From Saccharothrix sp. ALI-22-I (GTDB taxonomy: Bacteria; Actinomycetota; Actinomycetes; Mycobacteriales; Pseudonocardiaceae): a stretch of DNA of 64,000 bases. The position numbers and the translations under genes were made by a program. Shown here piece by piece: positions 35,564 through 45,140 of this stretch (its first letter is position 1; each line of letters opens with the position of its first letter). A model generated the notes under the pieces. That model saw only the letters and a program-made list of their open reading frames with translations, was not told where the DNA came from and did not search any database. The stretch covers positions 52,629 through 116,628 of the forward strand of contig NZ_MTQP01000045.1 of NCBI RefSeq assembly GCF_001984175.1, written 5' to 3'.

Positions 35564-37468
35564 CAGGTGCTGTGACAACTGATCAACGACGTAGGTGTTG
35601 ACGTAGTCAACGTCCGCGCGACAAACGCGTGTGACGGGGTGATCGGCTCCCAGGTAGAGGGTGCACTCGTCGAGAAGCGCCGCGAACTCGGCGCGTTGCG
35701 CCTCGGCATCGGCAAGCGTTCCGCGAACTTCCCGGAACCATCGGAGACGGGCGAGGTCGATGCGAACCGTCAACACATCCGCATGGTGATCGCCGTGGCG
35801 TCGGCGACGTGCACTCAAGGTGTCCGTGAAGCGTCGTTCCGCATTACGACGCACATCCATGACGTGGAAGTACCCGTCGAACGTGCGGGTCATCCGAGTC
35901 GTCAGCAACTCCCAGCCACCTGGCAGGGTCGGATCCTGCGCGATGTGTTCCACCACGAGTTCGTGATGTGGGGCCAACGCCGCGAGGAGCGACAGGTCGT
36001 TCGGGTTGGAGGGGTCGGGGTCCAGTCGAGCCGCCACCCGGTTGAGGAGATCCGTGTAGAGGACGGGGAGCGTGCGTGACGCGACCGGTTGGTCGGGGTG
36101 ATGTTTGTTGACTTCGCGGATCACGGGGTGCAGCGACAGACATCGGGTGATGGCTCCGAACACGCCGGAGTGTCGGAAGACGACCTCGTCCACGAGGCCG
36201 AAGGCGTTCAGTCTCGACAGGGTGCGGGCGAATTGCTCTGGGGTGACGTCCGAGAACGCGGAGTACCTTGCGAGGACTCCCTCGTCGAGGAGCGCGGACG
36301 GGAGCGGGGCGTGCGTCAGATGGGACAGCAGACGCAGCAGGGGACCGGCGTGGGGCATGCCGAGATCGGACAACAGATCCAGCGTCAGCTCCCACGTGCA
36401 GGACAACAACTGCCGTTGGTCCAGTTCTCCGCCGACGGTATGGAGTGCGTCGATTCGGGGGAACTGGTGCTCGAAGACCTTGCGGTAGTCGGCGAAGGTG
36501 GTCGGAATGTTGATCTGCGGCATCGGGGGCAGCTTCGCCGACTCGCGGAGGTACCGGCCGGCCAGATGCAGGACGAGCGGCAGGCCTCCCAATGTGTCGG
36601 AAAGTCGCAGCGCCTGATCACGGCTGCCGGCTCCGGGTGCGTGGTCGAGCAGTACATCCGCCCCGTGGTGCACGGACAGCGGACGGACGTGGTGCAGCCT
36701 GGATCCGGGCCAGGCGGCGTCTGCACCGTTGCGCGTGGTGACGACCACGCTTCCTCGTCCCTGATACAGCGCGTGCAGCCACGGCGCCAGGATCCTGGTG
36801 TCGTCGGCGTTGTCGACGACGAGCAGCCACGGCGACGGCGAGGTGGCCAGTGCGTTCTTGAGCACTATGATCGGCGACCGTCTTTCGGCCCAGGCGTCGA
36901 TCTCGTCGGGAGGTGCTCCGGCATCGGCTGCGACTTCGCGCAAGGCGGCGGACAAGTGTCGGTCGGTGGACGCGTCGACCCACCACACCCGCATGTCGAC
37001 CCGATCTCGAATGAGGCGCTGCGCCAAGGTGAGTGCGATCGTCGTTTTCCCGCTGCCGCCGCAGCCGTGGACGACGTTCCTCGTACCGTCCTGGCGTGCC
37101 ACGATGTCGATCAGTAGATCGACGATCTCATCGCGTCCGCGAGGATTCGTGGCCAAGCGCTCGACGGGTGCCGTGATCGACACCATGTTCATGTGCCCGG
37201 CCGTGCCTGGGACGTTCACAACTTCGTTGACGTAGGACCGGTGGCCGCTGTGGGCGTCGCCGGACCCGGACACCTCAACACGCCGAAGCGCACCGAACTG
37301 CCGCACCTCCACCACCGCGTCGCGGCCGGCCTGGACCACCACCCCCTCTGAGGACACCCAGGCTGTCTGGTCCACCGACGCCCCCGACATCGAGGCACGC
37401 TCACCGGCGACGTCGCCACCGTCGTCCCGTCCGCTGATTCGACCGCCTTTCACCACGCGCCGCATCAT
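35240..37468 (-). CDS. NB-ARC ATPase truncated by IS5-type insertion
   Basis: This is a 742-residue frame from ATG 37468; an alternative start lies about 25 codons in. The N-terminal module VVVQAGRDAVVEVRQFG matches the one in the TPR ATPase at 4-7 kb. The STAND core has P-loop GCGGSGKTT near residue 140, Walker B WLLVVDNAD and GGLPLVLHLAGRYL. A helical arm follows. At about residue 635 the native protein ends (YVNTYVVDQLSQHL) and the frame runs into 107 residues of a transposase. The natural C-terminal sensor repeats are therefore missing and the protein is probably inactive. Confidence 0.75.
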   Translation of the reverse strand: MMRRVVKGGRISGRDDGGDVAGERASMSGASVDQTAWVSSEGVVVQAGRDAVVEVRQFGALRRVEVSGSGDAHSGHRSYVNEVVNVPGTAGHMNMVSITAPVERLATNPRGRDEIVDLLIDIVARQDGTRNVVHGCGGSGKTTIALTLAQRLIRDRVDMRVWWVDASTDRHLSAALREVAADAGAPPDEIDAWAERRSPIIVLKNALATSPSPWLLVVDNADDTRILAPWLHALYQGRGSVVVTTRNGADAAWPGSRLHHVRPLSVHHGADVLLDHAPGAGSRDQALRLSDTLGGLPLVLHLAGRYLRESAKLPPMPQINIPTTFADYRKVFEHQFPRIDALHTVGGELDQRQLLSCTWELTLDLLSDLGMPHAGPLLRLLSHLTHAPLPSALLDEGVLARYSAFSDVTPEQFARTLSRLNAFGLVDEVVFRHSGVFGAITRCLSLHPVIREVNKHHPDQPVASRTLPVLYTDLLNRVAARLDPDPSNPNDLSLLAALAPHHELVVEHIAQDPTLPGGWELLTTRMTRTFDGYFHVMDVRRNAERRFTDTLSARRRRHGDHHADVLTVRIDLARLRWFREVRGTLADAEAQRAEFAALLDECTLYLGADHPVTRVCRADVDYVNTYVVDQLSQHLVSDDMWTLVVQPLVPLIPPDPQDGAPEPVSDQAVFTAIVFILTSGCRWQNLPPAFNLPAPMVYRRFTQWTDAGLWQRLHQAVVDLGGECGADWSRTIRDLAAVRAKG

Positions 37469-37864
37469 CCACCAACCACCTCGTGGTGGTGGATTGGCGG
37501 TACGCCTCGCACAAGTTTCGCGCCTCTCGGCTCCCAGGATCCGACCGTTCGCTTGGGCGCCAACCTCGGGATCTGGCTCTCACAACCCCGATCTTCGCGT
37601 AGGTGACGGCTTGGCTTGAGACCGGGAGTGCATCCTGTTCGGCTGGCCTCCCGGCCAGCCCGTCCACCATGGTCGGCAGCCGGCATCGAAGGAGCAGGCC
37701 CGTGATCACCCGCGCGCTCGAAGACTTGCGGACGTTCGACGAACGCACGCAGCACTTCACGCCCTTCGGGCTGGGGATCACCCACATGCCCCCGAGGGGG
37801 CCTTGGCCCACCAGCACGCGGTGCCGGCCGGCACCGATCTGCTGGACGAGATCGCAGTAGGGAT

Positions 37865-38133
37865 ACCGGGATGTCCCCGTCGCGCAGCCGTCGCAGGCGG
37901 TCGACGAAGAACATCCCGGAGGAGTAATCGCGCCAGTCACCGTCGAACAGGTCCCCGGCGAGCAGCACCGCGGTGATCTGTTCCCGCAGCGCCAGGTCGA
38001 TCAGCCTGTCGAAGGCGTGGCGGGCGGCGCGGCGGATCTCCGCGTCGGGCGCGCCCTCGTAGGCCGACAGCCCGGTCAAGGGACTGTCGAGATGAAGATC
38101 CGCCGCGTGAAGCAACTTGATCGACGGTGTCAT
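37865..38133 (-). pseudogene. SbcD/YhaO-type metallophosphoesterase, truncated
   Basis: From ATG 38133 the protein starts IKLLHAADLHLDSPLTGLSA and continues ITAVLLAGDLFDGDWRDYSS. These are the first two metal-binding motifs (DLH and GDLFD) of DNA-repair exonucleases of the calcineurin-like family. After GDIPV the expected GNHD motif is absent and the frame is lost. On the opposite strand around 37700-37860 another decayed piece is visible (LRTFDERTQHFTPFGLGITH and LAHQHAVPAGTDLLDEIAVG), which I cannot assign. Confidence 0.65.
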
Positions 38134-38158
38134 GCGCACTCTCCGCCCTGCCATTCGG

Positions 38159-38189
38159 CTGTTAGTCCTGCGTGCGCAAGGACTAACAG
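38159..38189 (-). terminator. hairpin downstream of Wadjet-like operon
   Basis: CTGTTAGTCCT at 38159-38169 pairs perfectly with AGGACTAACAG at 38179-38189. It lies 95 bases after the leftward stop at 38284. A second, imperfect hairpin (about 38261-38283) sits directly after the stop. Confidence 0.55.
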
Positions 38190-38283
38190 TCGAGTCCGAC
38201 AGAAACCGCTCCTGGGACGTCGCTGCGCCGAGAAGCCACTCGATCGTGTGAAAAGGGGCCAGCCGCGACGCGCTCTGCGTCGG

Positions 38284-39543
38284 CTACAGCAGCGGTTGCA
38301 GTGCGGCGCGAGCGGAGGCTTCCTGCTCGACGGCGTATCCCCGTGCCAGGCAGCTGCGGGCGAAGTCGCCCACGGCGTCCGCGCGCCGTGCGATCGCGGC
38401 GATGCGGTCGCGGGTGGGGTTGCTGAACGGTTCTCCCCGGTCGTGGCCACCGGCGCCGATGTCCACGATCACGCGATGTGTGCCTGGTAGGAGGTGCTGG
38501 TCGATCCGGGCCGCAATGCGGATTCCGCCGAGGTCGGCGTCGGGGCAGATCAGGACGTTGTCCACGCCGGAGGCGGCTTGGTTGATCAGCTCGAGGAGGG
38601 GGTCGGGTGGCTGGCCGTGGCACCAGATCACCGCGGTGTCGGGGTGGGTGTCGCAGATCGCCTCGGCGGCCTGCCGGTTTTCGATGATGAGCAGCGCCTG
38701 GGTGCCGGGGGCCACGTCGAGGGTGATGGCGCGGTGGGCGGGCAGTCGGATGTCGTGCGGACCCGGCCAGCCTGTCCAGTCCAGGGTGCGCCCGTCGTGG
38801 TGTGCGCGGATCGGGCCGCCGAGGCCGATGTAGGGGTTGCGGTTGACGCCGAGCAGGACGAGTGCTTCGGGTTCGAATCCGGCGTCGGTGAGAAGTCGGG
38901 GCAGGTCCTCGCGGGCTTTGGTGCTGTTGGCGTGGTGTTGCACAAAGGCGCGTGGCCCGTCGTGGCTGCGGTCGGCGACGAGGTCTTCGGCGGCGCGGAC
39001 GATCCACACGAGGCGGGGGTCTGTCGCGGGCGCGGTCAGCGCCGCGGCGACACCGGGCCACTCGCCGGCCAGCACGTCACGGAGTTTCTCGGCACGGTCG
39101 CGCAGTTCCCGTCGGGCGGCGTGTCGTGCTTGTTTCCCGGTGGCGTGCTGGTCGGCGAGGTCGGGGTGGGGTGTCCAGCCTCGGGGTGGTTGGAGGATCT
39201 TGCCCGCGCGGTAGTCGTGTTCGAGTGCGACGCACCCGGTGCGGGCCAGGGTGAGCGCGACCTGCTCGGCGCGGTCGTGGAGTTTGTTGACGATGGTGTT
39301 CCATCGGCGGGGGGCGCTCGTGGCCCAGGCCCACTCGACGTCGCTGAGCAGTCCGCTCGGCCGCTGTGGCGTGGTGGGTGGGTGTGCTCGTAGGTGTACT
39401 CGCCGTACCTTCGGTCGGCCGGCGCGGTCGTGGTCGAAGGTGCCGTCTGCACGGGATGGCTGTGCGTGGGCGAGAAGTTGATCCGGCACGCCGGGGTGAC
39501 CGGGCAGAGGAAACTCTCCTGTCGTACGGGAAGGCTCGGTCAC
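38284..39543 (-). CDS. jetD: JetD-like TOPRIM nuclease of Wadjet-like system
   Basis: This 419-residue protein is the last gene of the operon. The C-terminal TOPRIM region shows the catalytic Glu in ALLIIENRQAAEAI (about residue 284) and the D-x-D motif in NVLICPDADLGGIRIA (about 330), as in JetD/MksG nucleases related to topoisomerase VI. The N-terminal half (DVEWAWATSAPRRWNTIVNK and onward) is the arm that docks on the SMC complex. GTG 39543 overlaps the jetC stop by 4 bases (GTGA). By family knowledge it cleaves circular plasmid DNA extruded by the SMC motor. Confidence 0.8.
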   Translation of the reverse strand: MTEPSRTTGEFPLPGHPGVPDQLLAHAQPSRADGTFDHDRAGRPKVRRVHLRAHPPTTPQRPSGLLSDVEWAWATSAPRRWNTIVNKLHDRAEQVALTLARTGCVALEHDYRAGKILQPPRGWTPHPDLADQHATGKQARHAARRELRDRAEKLRDVLAGEWPGVAAALTAPATDPRLVWIVRAAEDLVADRSHDGPRAFVQHHANSTKAREDLPRLLTDAGFEPEALVLLGVNRNPYIGLGGPIRAHHDGRTLDWTGWPGPHDIRLPAHRAITLDVAPGTQALLIIENRQAAEAICDTHPDTAVIWCHGQPPDPLLELINQAASGVDNVLICPDADLGGIRIAARIDQHLLPGTHRVIVDIGAGGHDRGEPFSNPTRDRIAAIARRADAVGDFARSCLARGYAVEQEASARAALQPLL

Positions 39544-42500
39544 GCCACGTCCTCGCCGGGGTCGTCCTCGTCGGTGTTGTCGTCGGCCGTGTCGGCCGTG
39601 GGACGGTAGGAGGCGAGCCATTCCCGCAGCAGTTCGACGCGTGCGTGGTTGGTCTCGTCGCCGACGATGACGGGGGCTTCGTTGTAGGCCATGCTGTCGG
39701 AGCGTCGGCGCAGCTTGATGTAGAGGCCCGATGCTTCGATGGCGTAGCGCTCCATGTCGTCCTGCAGCGCGCCGATGACGGTGATGTTGCGGTCCTTGCC
39801 GATCTGTTCGAACAGGGCGACCGCTTCACGGCGATGCTGTTTGCCGAGGTTGCGGCCGAGTTCGTCGAGGACCAGCAGCAACGGCCTGCTGCCTCCCCCG
39901 GCGAGCGCTGCGGCGCAGACCAGTTTGACGGCTTTTTCGTCCATTTGCGCGGTGTTGCTGCGCAGGTTGTAGCCGGACATGCGTTGTCCTTCGGCGCGCC
40001 GCCATTTGGGGGTGACGGTCCACGTCCACGGCTTGTCGGGTTCCGAGGGCGGCTCGGGTTCCGGGTAGTCCAGGCCGGCGCCGTAGCCGCCGTACTGTTG
40101 GTCGAGTCGGTCGAACTCCTCGCTGACCTTCTTGAGTTTCGCCTTGATCCCCAACGCCAGTGACGCCCGGTGGGCCCGGGAGGTCTGCTCGGCCTCGCCG
40201 AGGCCCTGACGGGCCGCCTCGAGGTCGCCGGTGCGTTGCCCGCGTTGCGTGGCGATTTGTTGCTGCTGGTAGAGGTCCTGCCGTTCGGTCTGGGTCAGGT
40301 GGGCGCGCAGCGCACGGATGAGCGCGGGCACCAGGGCGATCCGGATGTCCGGGCCGCCGCGTTGCCAGCGTTGTCCGACGAGGAGTTCCCGGATCTCGGC
40401 GGGCATCTCGTCGTGTGGTGTGCCCTCGGGGAAACAGCGACGGACGACCTCGTTGACCTGGTAGCAGGCTTCCTCGTTCCACGTCCCGGTGGTGCGGGCC
40501 TGCTGCTCGGCGTCCAGGGCGAGCAGGAACCGTTCGGCGGACTGTGGCGAGTCTCCCCACGCCGCCTCCCTGCCGGGTAGATCGAGGGCCAGCCGTTCGT
40601 CGGTGAGCTTCGTCTTGTGGCTCACCTTCTGGTCCAGCTCCGTTTCGAGGCGACGCTTGGCACCGTGGAGGTTGTCGATCTTTTCTTTGCGTGCTTTCGC
40701 GGTGCCGAGCGCGTCGGTGTAGGCGTCATGTGCGGCGTCCAGCAGTGGCTTCAGCTCGTCGCGTCGTTTCTCGCGTTCCTCGTTCGCCGCCCGCAGGTCG
40801 GACATCGTCGACTGGGCCGCGTGCGCTTCCTCGCCGGCGACGGCGGCTTGTGTGCGGATCTCCGCTCGGGACAGAACCTGTCGAGCCGTGGCGACGGCGT
40901 TGCCGGCTTCGGCGAGCAGGACGGCCTTGGCGTGGTGTTCGGTTCGCGCGGCGGCGATGCGCGCGGCTCGTCCGGTCAGTGGCTCGCCGAAGTCGCCGAG
41001 CACGATCACCCCGGCCGCCACGTCGACGTCGGCGGGGGCGTCGCCGGCGCGCCGGGCGATCGTGGTCAGGAAGGTGGTGAGGTCGAATCGCGCGTCGGCG
41101 CTGCCGGGGACGCCCGTGTCGTGGGCGGGCGCCTGTGTCTGCGGCGGGTCGGCGACGACCAGCATTGTCCCCGGCCGTCCGGACAACGTCCGCTGGGCCT
41201 GTTGAGCGTGCGTGCGCGCGACGACGATGGCGCCGCGGTACGGCACGAGCCTGGGTTCCCAACCGGCGCGCTGGTCGGGGTCGAGTTGGACGACGTCGAA
41301 CAACGCCGCAGCGGGTATGCCCCGCTCCCCCAGCGCATGTAGTTCACGGGCGGCGACGTCCTGACCGGATTCGGCGGCGGCCAGCAGGGCGCGCGCCTGT
41401 TGTTCGGCTGCGTCCGCGGCGCCCTTGGCCGCGAGTGCCTGCTCCAACGCCGTGTGCGCGGCGGTCTGCTCGATCTGAGCGGTCGCGACGCTGCGCCCGT
41501 CGGCGGCGCGGGCCCTGTCCGACAGTTCCCGATGCTTCGTGGCCAGGGTTTCCAGGGTCCGGGCGGCGACCTCACGCTCGGTGTCCCAACGCCGGTCATG
41601 CTCGTCGAGTTCCTTCCAGCGCCGTTCGACCTCCTGGAAGTGACGGTTGAATTCCGCGTCGTCCGCCAGCCCCGAAAGATCGTCCTCCACGACATCCAAC
41701 CGGGAGCGCAGCTCGTGGCAGCCCGCGTCGAGCGCCTCGATCGCGGCCCTGATCGCCTCGGCGCGGTCGACCCCGTCGACGAGGTGTCGGGCGCAGCGGG
41801 CCTGCCAGGACTCCTGAGCGGATCCCAGCAGGTGCCGGGCGTCGCCGCGTTTGGCGATGCCGGCCTCGACCACCGCCATCTCGTGTTCCCAGTTGTCGAG
41901 ATCTCTTTCCGCGTCTCGCACGGTGGTGCGGTGGGTGTGCTCGGCCGACCGGAGGCCTTGTTCCTGTTCCAGTTCGCGGTCCAACCCGGTCAGTGTGGCG
42001 ATGGCGTCGAAGATCCTTCGCGGGGTCAGGTCGTTGAGGGGTTGGGCGAGCAGGTTGGCCGCCGGACTGGAACGGACCGAGGTCGACAGGAACGACACGC
42101 ACCGCACGTGACCGCCGTAGAGGACCGAGGACAACCTGTTCGCGTGGAAGTCGGTGCGTCCGTTGCTGTTGGGCAGGGCATCCCACAGCGCGTCGACTCC
42201 CGCCGCCCGCTCGGACTCCGTCACACCGTGGGGGACGTGGAGCCCCTCGCGCCACCGCAGGTGCACGTGCGACGCCTTCCGGTTGATCCGCAGCCAGACC
42301 GTCACCGTGCCGGCCGACAGCTCGTCGGTCGTGGTGGCACGGGGATCGGCGAACACGCCGATGACGTAACCCCAGTCGACGTTGGACCACCGGCCCTCCT
42401 GGGCGGCGAGTTCGGCGGTGAACAGCAGGTCCGCCGCACCGGCCGCGCCACTGGCCAGCCGCCATTGCTCGTCGGCGTGCAACAGACTGATCGCGGCGAT

Positions 42501-42701
42501 CAGCGAGGACTTCCCGGCTCCGTTGGAGTCCTTCGGGCCTTGTCCTGCGACAGTGACCAGGCCCTGGCTGATCATGGGGATGGGATGGGTGGACAACCGG
42601 GACACGTTGACCACCTGGACCCCGACCAGGACCCGGTCGCCCACGACATCGAACGGGCCGGAATCGGAGCCCGCAGTGGACCAGGTTCGAACTGTGCTCA
42701 C
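39540..42701 (-). CDS. jetC: JetC-like SMC/MukB-type ATPase
   Basis: This 1053-residue SMC-like ATPase has Walker A GPKDSNGAGKSS at about residue 55-65. Long Glu/Arg/Ala coiled coils surround a central hinge region. The C-terminal head has RSNTAQMDEKAVKLVCAAAL as the signature helix region and Walker B PLLLVLDELGRN at about 944. It is shorter than MukB but close to MksB/JetC lengths. The motor would extrude DNA loops and present small circular DNA to the nuclease. GTG 42701 overlaps the upstream stop by 4 bases. Confidence 0.85.
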   Translation of the reverse strand: MSTVRTWSTAGSDSGPFDVVGDRVLVGVQVVNVSRLSTHPIPMISQGLVTVAGQGPKDSNGAGKSSLIAAISLLHADEQWRLASGAAGAADLLFTAELAAQEGRWSNVDWGYVIGVFADPRATTTDELSAGTVTVWLRINRKASHVHLRWREGLHVPHGVTESERAAGVDALWDALPNSNGRTDFHANRLSSVLYGGHVRCVSFLSTSVRSSPAANLLAQPLNDLTPRRIFDAIATLTGLDRELEQEQGLRSAEHTHRTTVRDAERDLDNWEHEMAVVEAGIAKRGDARHLLGSAQESWQARCARHLVDGVDRAEAIRAAIEALDAGCHELRSRLDVVEDDLSGLADDAEFNRHFQEVERRWKELDEHDRRWDTEREVAARTLETLATKHRELSDRARAADGRSVATAQIEQTAAHTALEQALAAKGAADAAEQQARALLAAAESGQDVAARELHALGERGIPAAALFDVVQLDPDQRAGWEPRLVPYRGAIVVARTHAQQAQRTLSGRPGTMLVVADPPQTQAPAHDTGVPGSADARFDLTTFLTTIARRAGDAPADVDVAAGVIVLGDFGEPLTGRAARIAAARTEHHAKAVLLAEAGNAVATARQVLSRAEIRTQAAVAGEEAHAAQSTMSDLRAANEEREKRRDELKPLLDAAHDAYTDALGTAKARKEKIDNLHGAKRRLETELDQKVSHKTKLTDERLALDLPGREAAWGDSPQSAERFLLALDAEQQARTTGTWNEEACYQVNEVVRRCFPEGTPHDEMPAEIRELLVGQRWQRGGPDIRIALVPALIRALRAHLTQTERQDLYQQQQIATQRGQRTGDLEAARQGLGEAEQTSRAHRASLALGIKAKLKKVSEEFDRLDQQYGGYGAGLDYPEPEPPSEPDKPWTWTVTPKWRRAEGQRMSGYNLRSNTAQMDEKAVKLVCAAALAGGGSRPLLLVLDELGRNLGKQHRREAVALFEQIGKDRNITVIGALQDDMERYAIEASGLYIKLRRRSDSMAYNEAPVIVGDETNHARVELLREWLASYRPTADTADDNTDEDDPGEDVA

Positions 42702-43372
42702 TGCTCTCCTCGGGGATGTGCGCGACGTGCCCGTATCGCCGCGGCCAGCGGGCTGTCGGGTGCGGCGGCCAGGATCAACTCCTCCTGCAGCGCCCGGCGG
42801 GCCGGCGGTGTCAACCGGTGAAGTTGGGGACCGGGCAGGTACGCGGGCCCGTTGCCGGCCCCTCGGCCGCGTGTGGGCGCGGGCTGCACGAGGCCGCGGG
42901 CGCGGAGCCTCTGCAGTGCGGCACGGACGTCACCCTTCTGTATCTGCGCGTAGCGGAGCAGCTCGTCGGCCGGTGTGGGTTGGGCGGAGGTCCACGAGTC
43001 ACCGCCGAGCACCCCTTGGCTGCGGGGAATCGCGACCGAGTGGATCAACACCAGCACGAGCACCGCCCTGTCGATCACCGGGAGTGCGTTCCAGCCCGAG
43101 ACGGTCAGTTCGGCGGCGACATCGTCCCGGTACCCCGAGGTCCAATGAGTGCCGCCCACCGCGACCAGTGTGCGTCCGACCCGATGCAGCAGCCGCTGGA
43201 GATTGCGGCGTAGCGTCGCGTCCCGCAGCGCCAGAAGCTGCACCTCGGGTACCGGGTGGGAGCTGTTCTCCACGGCGGCGAACGCGGCGAGCAGTTCGTC
43301 GCGGTGCTGTTCGCTCACCTCGGCCAGGATCGGCTCGAAGACCGGATGAGCCCGGTTCGTGTCGCTCATCAC
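42698..43372 (-). CDS. jetB: JetB/MukE-like winged-helix subunit
   Basis: This protein has 224 residues from GTG 43372 (ATG 43369 is equally possible). The first 130 residues are helical (FEPILAEVSEQHRDELLAAF, LIDLA-free). A winged helix follows (PADELLRYAQIQKGDVRAAL with QRLRARGLVQ). Size and position match MukE/MksE/JetB, the dimeric subunit that bridges kleisin and SMC. It overlaps the genes on both sides by 4 bases. Confidence 0.65.
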   Translation of the reverse strand: MMSDTNRAHPVFEPILAEVSEQHRDELLAAFAAVENSSHPVPEVQLLALRDATLRRNLQRLLHRVGRTLVAVGGTHWTSGYRDDVAAELTVSGWNALPVIDRAVLVLVLIHSVAIPRSQGVLGGDSWTSAQPTPADELLRYAQIQKGDVRAALQRLRARGLVQPAPTRGRGAGNGPAYLPGPQLHRLTPPARRALQEELILAAAPDSPLAAAIRARRAHPRGEQ

Positions 43373-43917
43373 GACCGGCCGGTGTCACTGCTGGGTGCGC
43401 CGGTGGCCGGTGGCAGGAGCCGCCACAGCTCGCGCAGGGCGCTGGAGTCGGCAGACCCCCATGCCGCGACTCGGGGGCCCAGCCGGACCGTCTGGCCGGG
43501 CTCGTCCCACAGGACCCAACCGGCCGCGGCCAAGCGCCGGATCGCGGCGATCATCGCCCTGTGGGAGGCGATCTCGTCGCGGTTGGTGATCTTCGTGAAC
43601 ACGGACGCGACCGCGTCCCTGGACGCGGGCGCTCCGGGCCACATGGGCCCGGTCGGCTCCACCCAGCAGCATCGCAGGCAGGCGGCGAGCACCCGGGCGG
43701 TGTCGTTGGGTTGTTCGACGGCCAACAGCGGCAGCCCCAACTCTTCCGTCACACCGGGTCCGGCTCCTTCGGGGACCGCGGGGAGCAGCCACACGGCCGT
43801 GACGTCGGGTTCGACCAAGCGGAGCATTCCGGCGGGGAACGCGTCGCCGGACGTCACGCGTTGAGGGCCCGCAGCGCGGACCCGCGCCCACCACAGTGCC
43901 GTTTCAGTCTCGTTCAC
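43369..43917 (-). CDS. extra small subunit in Wadjet-like operon
   Basis: This 182-residue protein lies between the kleisin-like and JetB-like genes, with 4-base overlaps at both ends (GTGA at 43917, stop within GTGATG at 43371-43369). It has a winged-helix-like C-terminal half (HRAMIAAIRRLAAAGWVLWD then VRLGPRVAAWG). The N-terminal half is hydrophobic and Pro-rich (VTAVWLLPAVPEGAGPG). Four-gene Wadjet systems have no obvious counterpart, so it may be a second MukE-like subunit or a split of one. I do not recognise a named family. Confidence 0.6.
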   Translation of the reverse strand: MNETETALWWARVRAAGPQRVTSGDAFPAGMLRLVEPDVTAVWLLPAVPEGAGPGVTEELGLPLLAVEQPNDTARVLAACLRCCWVEPTGPMWPGAPASRDAVASVFTKITNRDEIASHRAMIAAIRRLAAAGWVLWDEPGQTVRLGPRVAAWGSADSSALRELWRLLPPATGAPSSDTGRS

Positions 43918-45140
43918 CCGTCGTCTCCCCGAGTCCGGTTGCCGCGGCGGAAATGTCCGTGAGATGTCCACGACGGGCTGCTCGCCACGTCGATACGCAC
44001 TCCGTCCTGCCACACCAGTTCGTAGTCGAGGTCCGGGTGGTGGTGGATCGCGGTGACCTCGGCGAGCACGCGACGCGCGGAGAGCCAGTCGCCGGCGTCG
44101 TCGAGCACATCGACGATGCTGACGGGGTCGGTGGCCGCCAGTAGCCGCTCGGCGAGAGCCCGAAGGTCTTCGACGTCGTCGACGGTGCCGGTATCGGTCT
44201 CCGGTGGCGGCTCGGTGTCGTCCGAGCGGGGTGGAGGCATGCGGACGGTGCCGACCTGGCGTCCCGCCTCCACCGCCTCGATCAAGTCCTGTGGTGAGAA
44301 CCACGGTGCGGGTGCGTCGAAGATGAACCGGTCGAGGACCGCGGCCAGCACCTCGGGGCTCGAGCTGCGGGCGAAGGTGCGCCAGGCTTCCACCGGGAGC
44401 AACCCCAGAGCGCGGGTTGTGCCGGCCTGCGCGATCAGGCGACCGGCCGCGGCGTCGATCGCGTCGGCGTAGGCGGCGAGCGCGATCCGCAGCGCCGCGC
44501 AGTCACGGTCGAGTCCGGGCCATCGATCCAGCACGACGGCGTGGACGTCCTTAGCCTGATCGATCAGCGACTGGTTGCCCCACAACAGCTGGGCGTTGTC
44601 GCCGAGGGTCTCGGCAGTGCTGCCCGCCGCCAAGATCGCCAGCTCGCTGCCCAACAACCTGAAGACCTTCGTCAACCTGCGCACCGAAGCCGCACCGTCG
44701 GCCGACACGGCATTGGCGCTCTTGACGTTCAACTGCTCCAGCGTCAGGAGTTGGTGCAGTTCCGACTGGCCGCCCTGCTCGGCCATCCGCCGCAGGAACA
44801 ACAGCATCACGTACGGCGCGAACGCCGCGCGGTGGTAACGCTCATTGGGCCGATCGACGACCTTGCTGATCGCCCCGTAGTCACGCAGAACCTCAAACCG
44901 ACGCCCCACGACCTGAGCGCTCCAACGGCGACACGCGGCGACCGCCTGTTCTACCGTCAACCCCTCACTACCGGCCTCGGCGAAGGCCTCCAGGATCGCT
45001 TCATCCACATCGATCATCGTCGAGTCCACGATCATCGCGCCGGCCTCCCGCGCGAGCACCGCGAACACCTGACGGTACAACCGCAATATCGCGGCCTCAC
45101 CCGCGGTGTCATCCAAGGTCAGTTCCGACTGATCCCTCAT
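43914..45140 (-). CDS. jetA: JetA/MukF-like kleisin subunit
   Basis: This 408-residue first gene of the operon starts at ATG 45140 behind GAGGG. An N-terminal winged-helix region (GLTVEQAVAACRRWSAQVVG then FEVLRDYGAISKV) precedes a helical middle and an acidic linker (TEPPPETDTGTVDDVEDLRA). A C-terminal small domain ends in YELVWQDGVRIDV. The layout matches MukF/MksF/JetA kleisins, which join the two SMC heads. The open frame upstream of 45140 is a shadow. Confidence 0.68.
   Translation of the reverse strand: MRDQSELTLDDTAGEAAILRLYRQVFAVLAREAGAMIVDSTMIDVDEAILEAFAEAGSEGLTVEQAVAACRRWSAQVVGRRFEVLRDYGAISKVVDRPNERYHRAAFAPYVMLLFLRRMAEQGGQSELHQLLTLEQLNVKSANAVSADGAASVRRLTKVFRLLGSELAILAAGSTAETLGDNAQLLWGNQSLIDQAKDVHAVVLDRWPGLDRDCAALRIALAAYADAIDAAAGRLIAQAGTTRALGLLPVEAWRTFARSSSPEVLAAVLDRFIFDAPAPWFSPQDLIEAVEAGRQVGTVRMPPPRSDDTEPPPETDTGTVDDVEDLRALAERLLAATDPVSIVDVLDDAGDWLSARRVLAEVTAIHHHPDLDYELVWQDGVRIDVASSPSWTSHGHFRRGNRTRGDDG

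Noticed and set aside
37603..37860. Plus-strand ORF antisense to the metallophosphoesterase remnant
   Set aside because: Protein-like pieces occur in two frames (FDERTQHFTPFGLGITH, then LLDEIAVGIPG), so it is decayed, and I cannot name the family.
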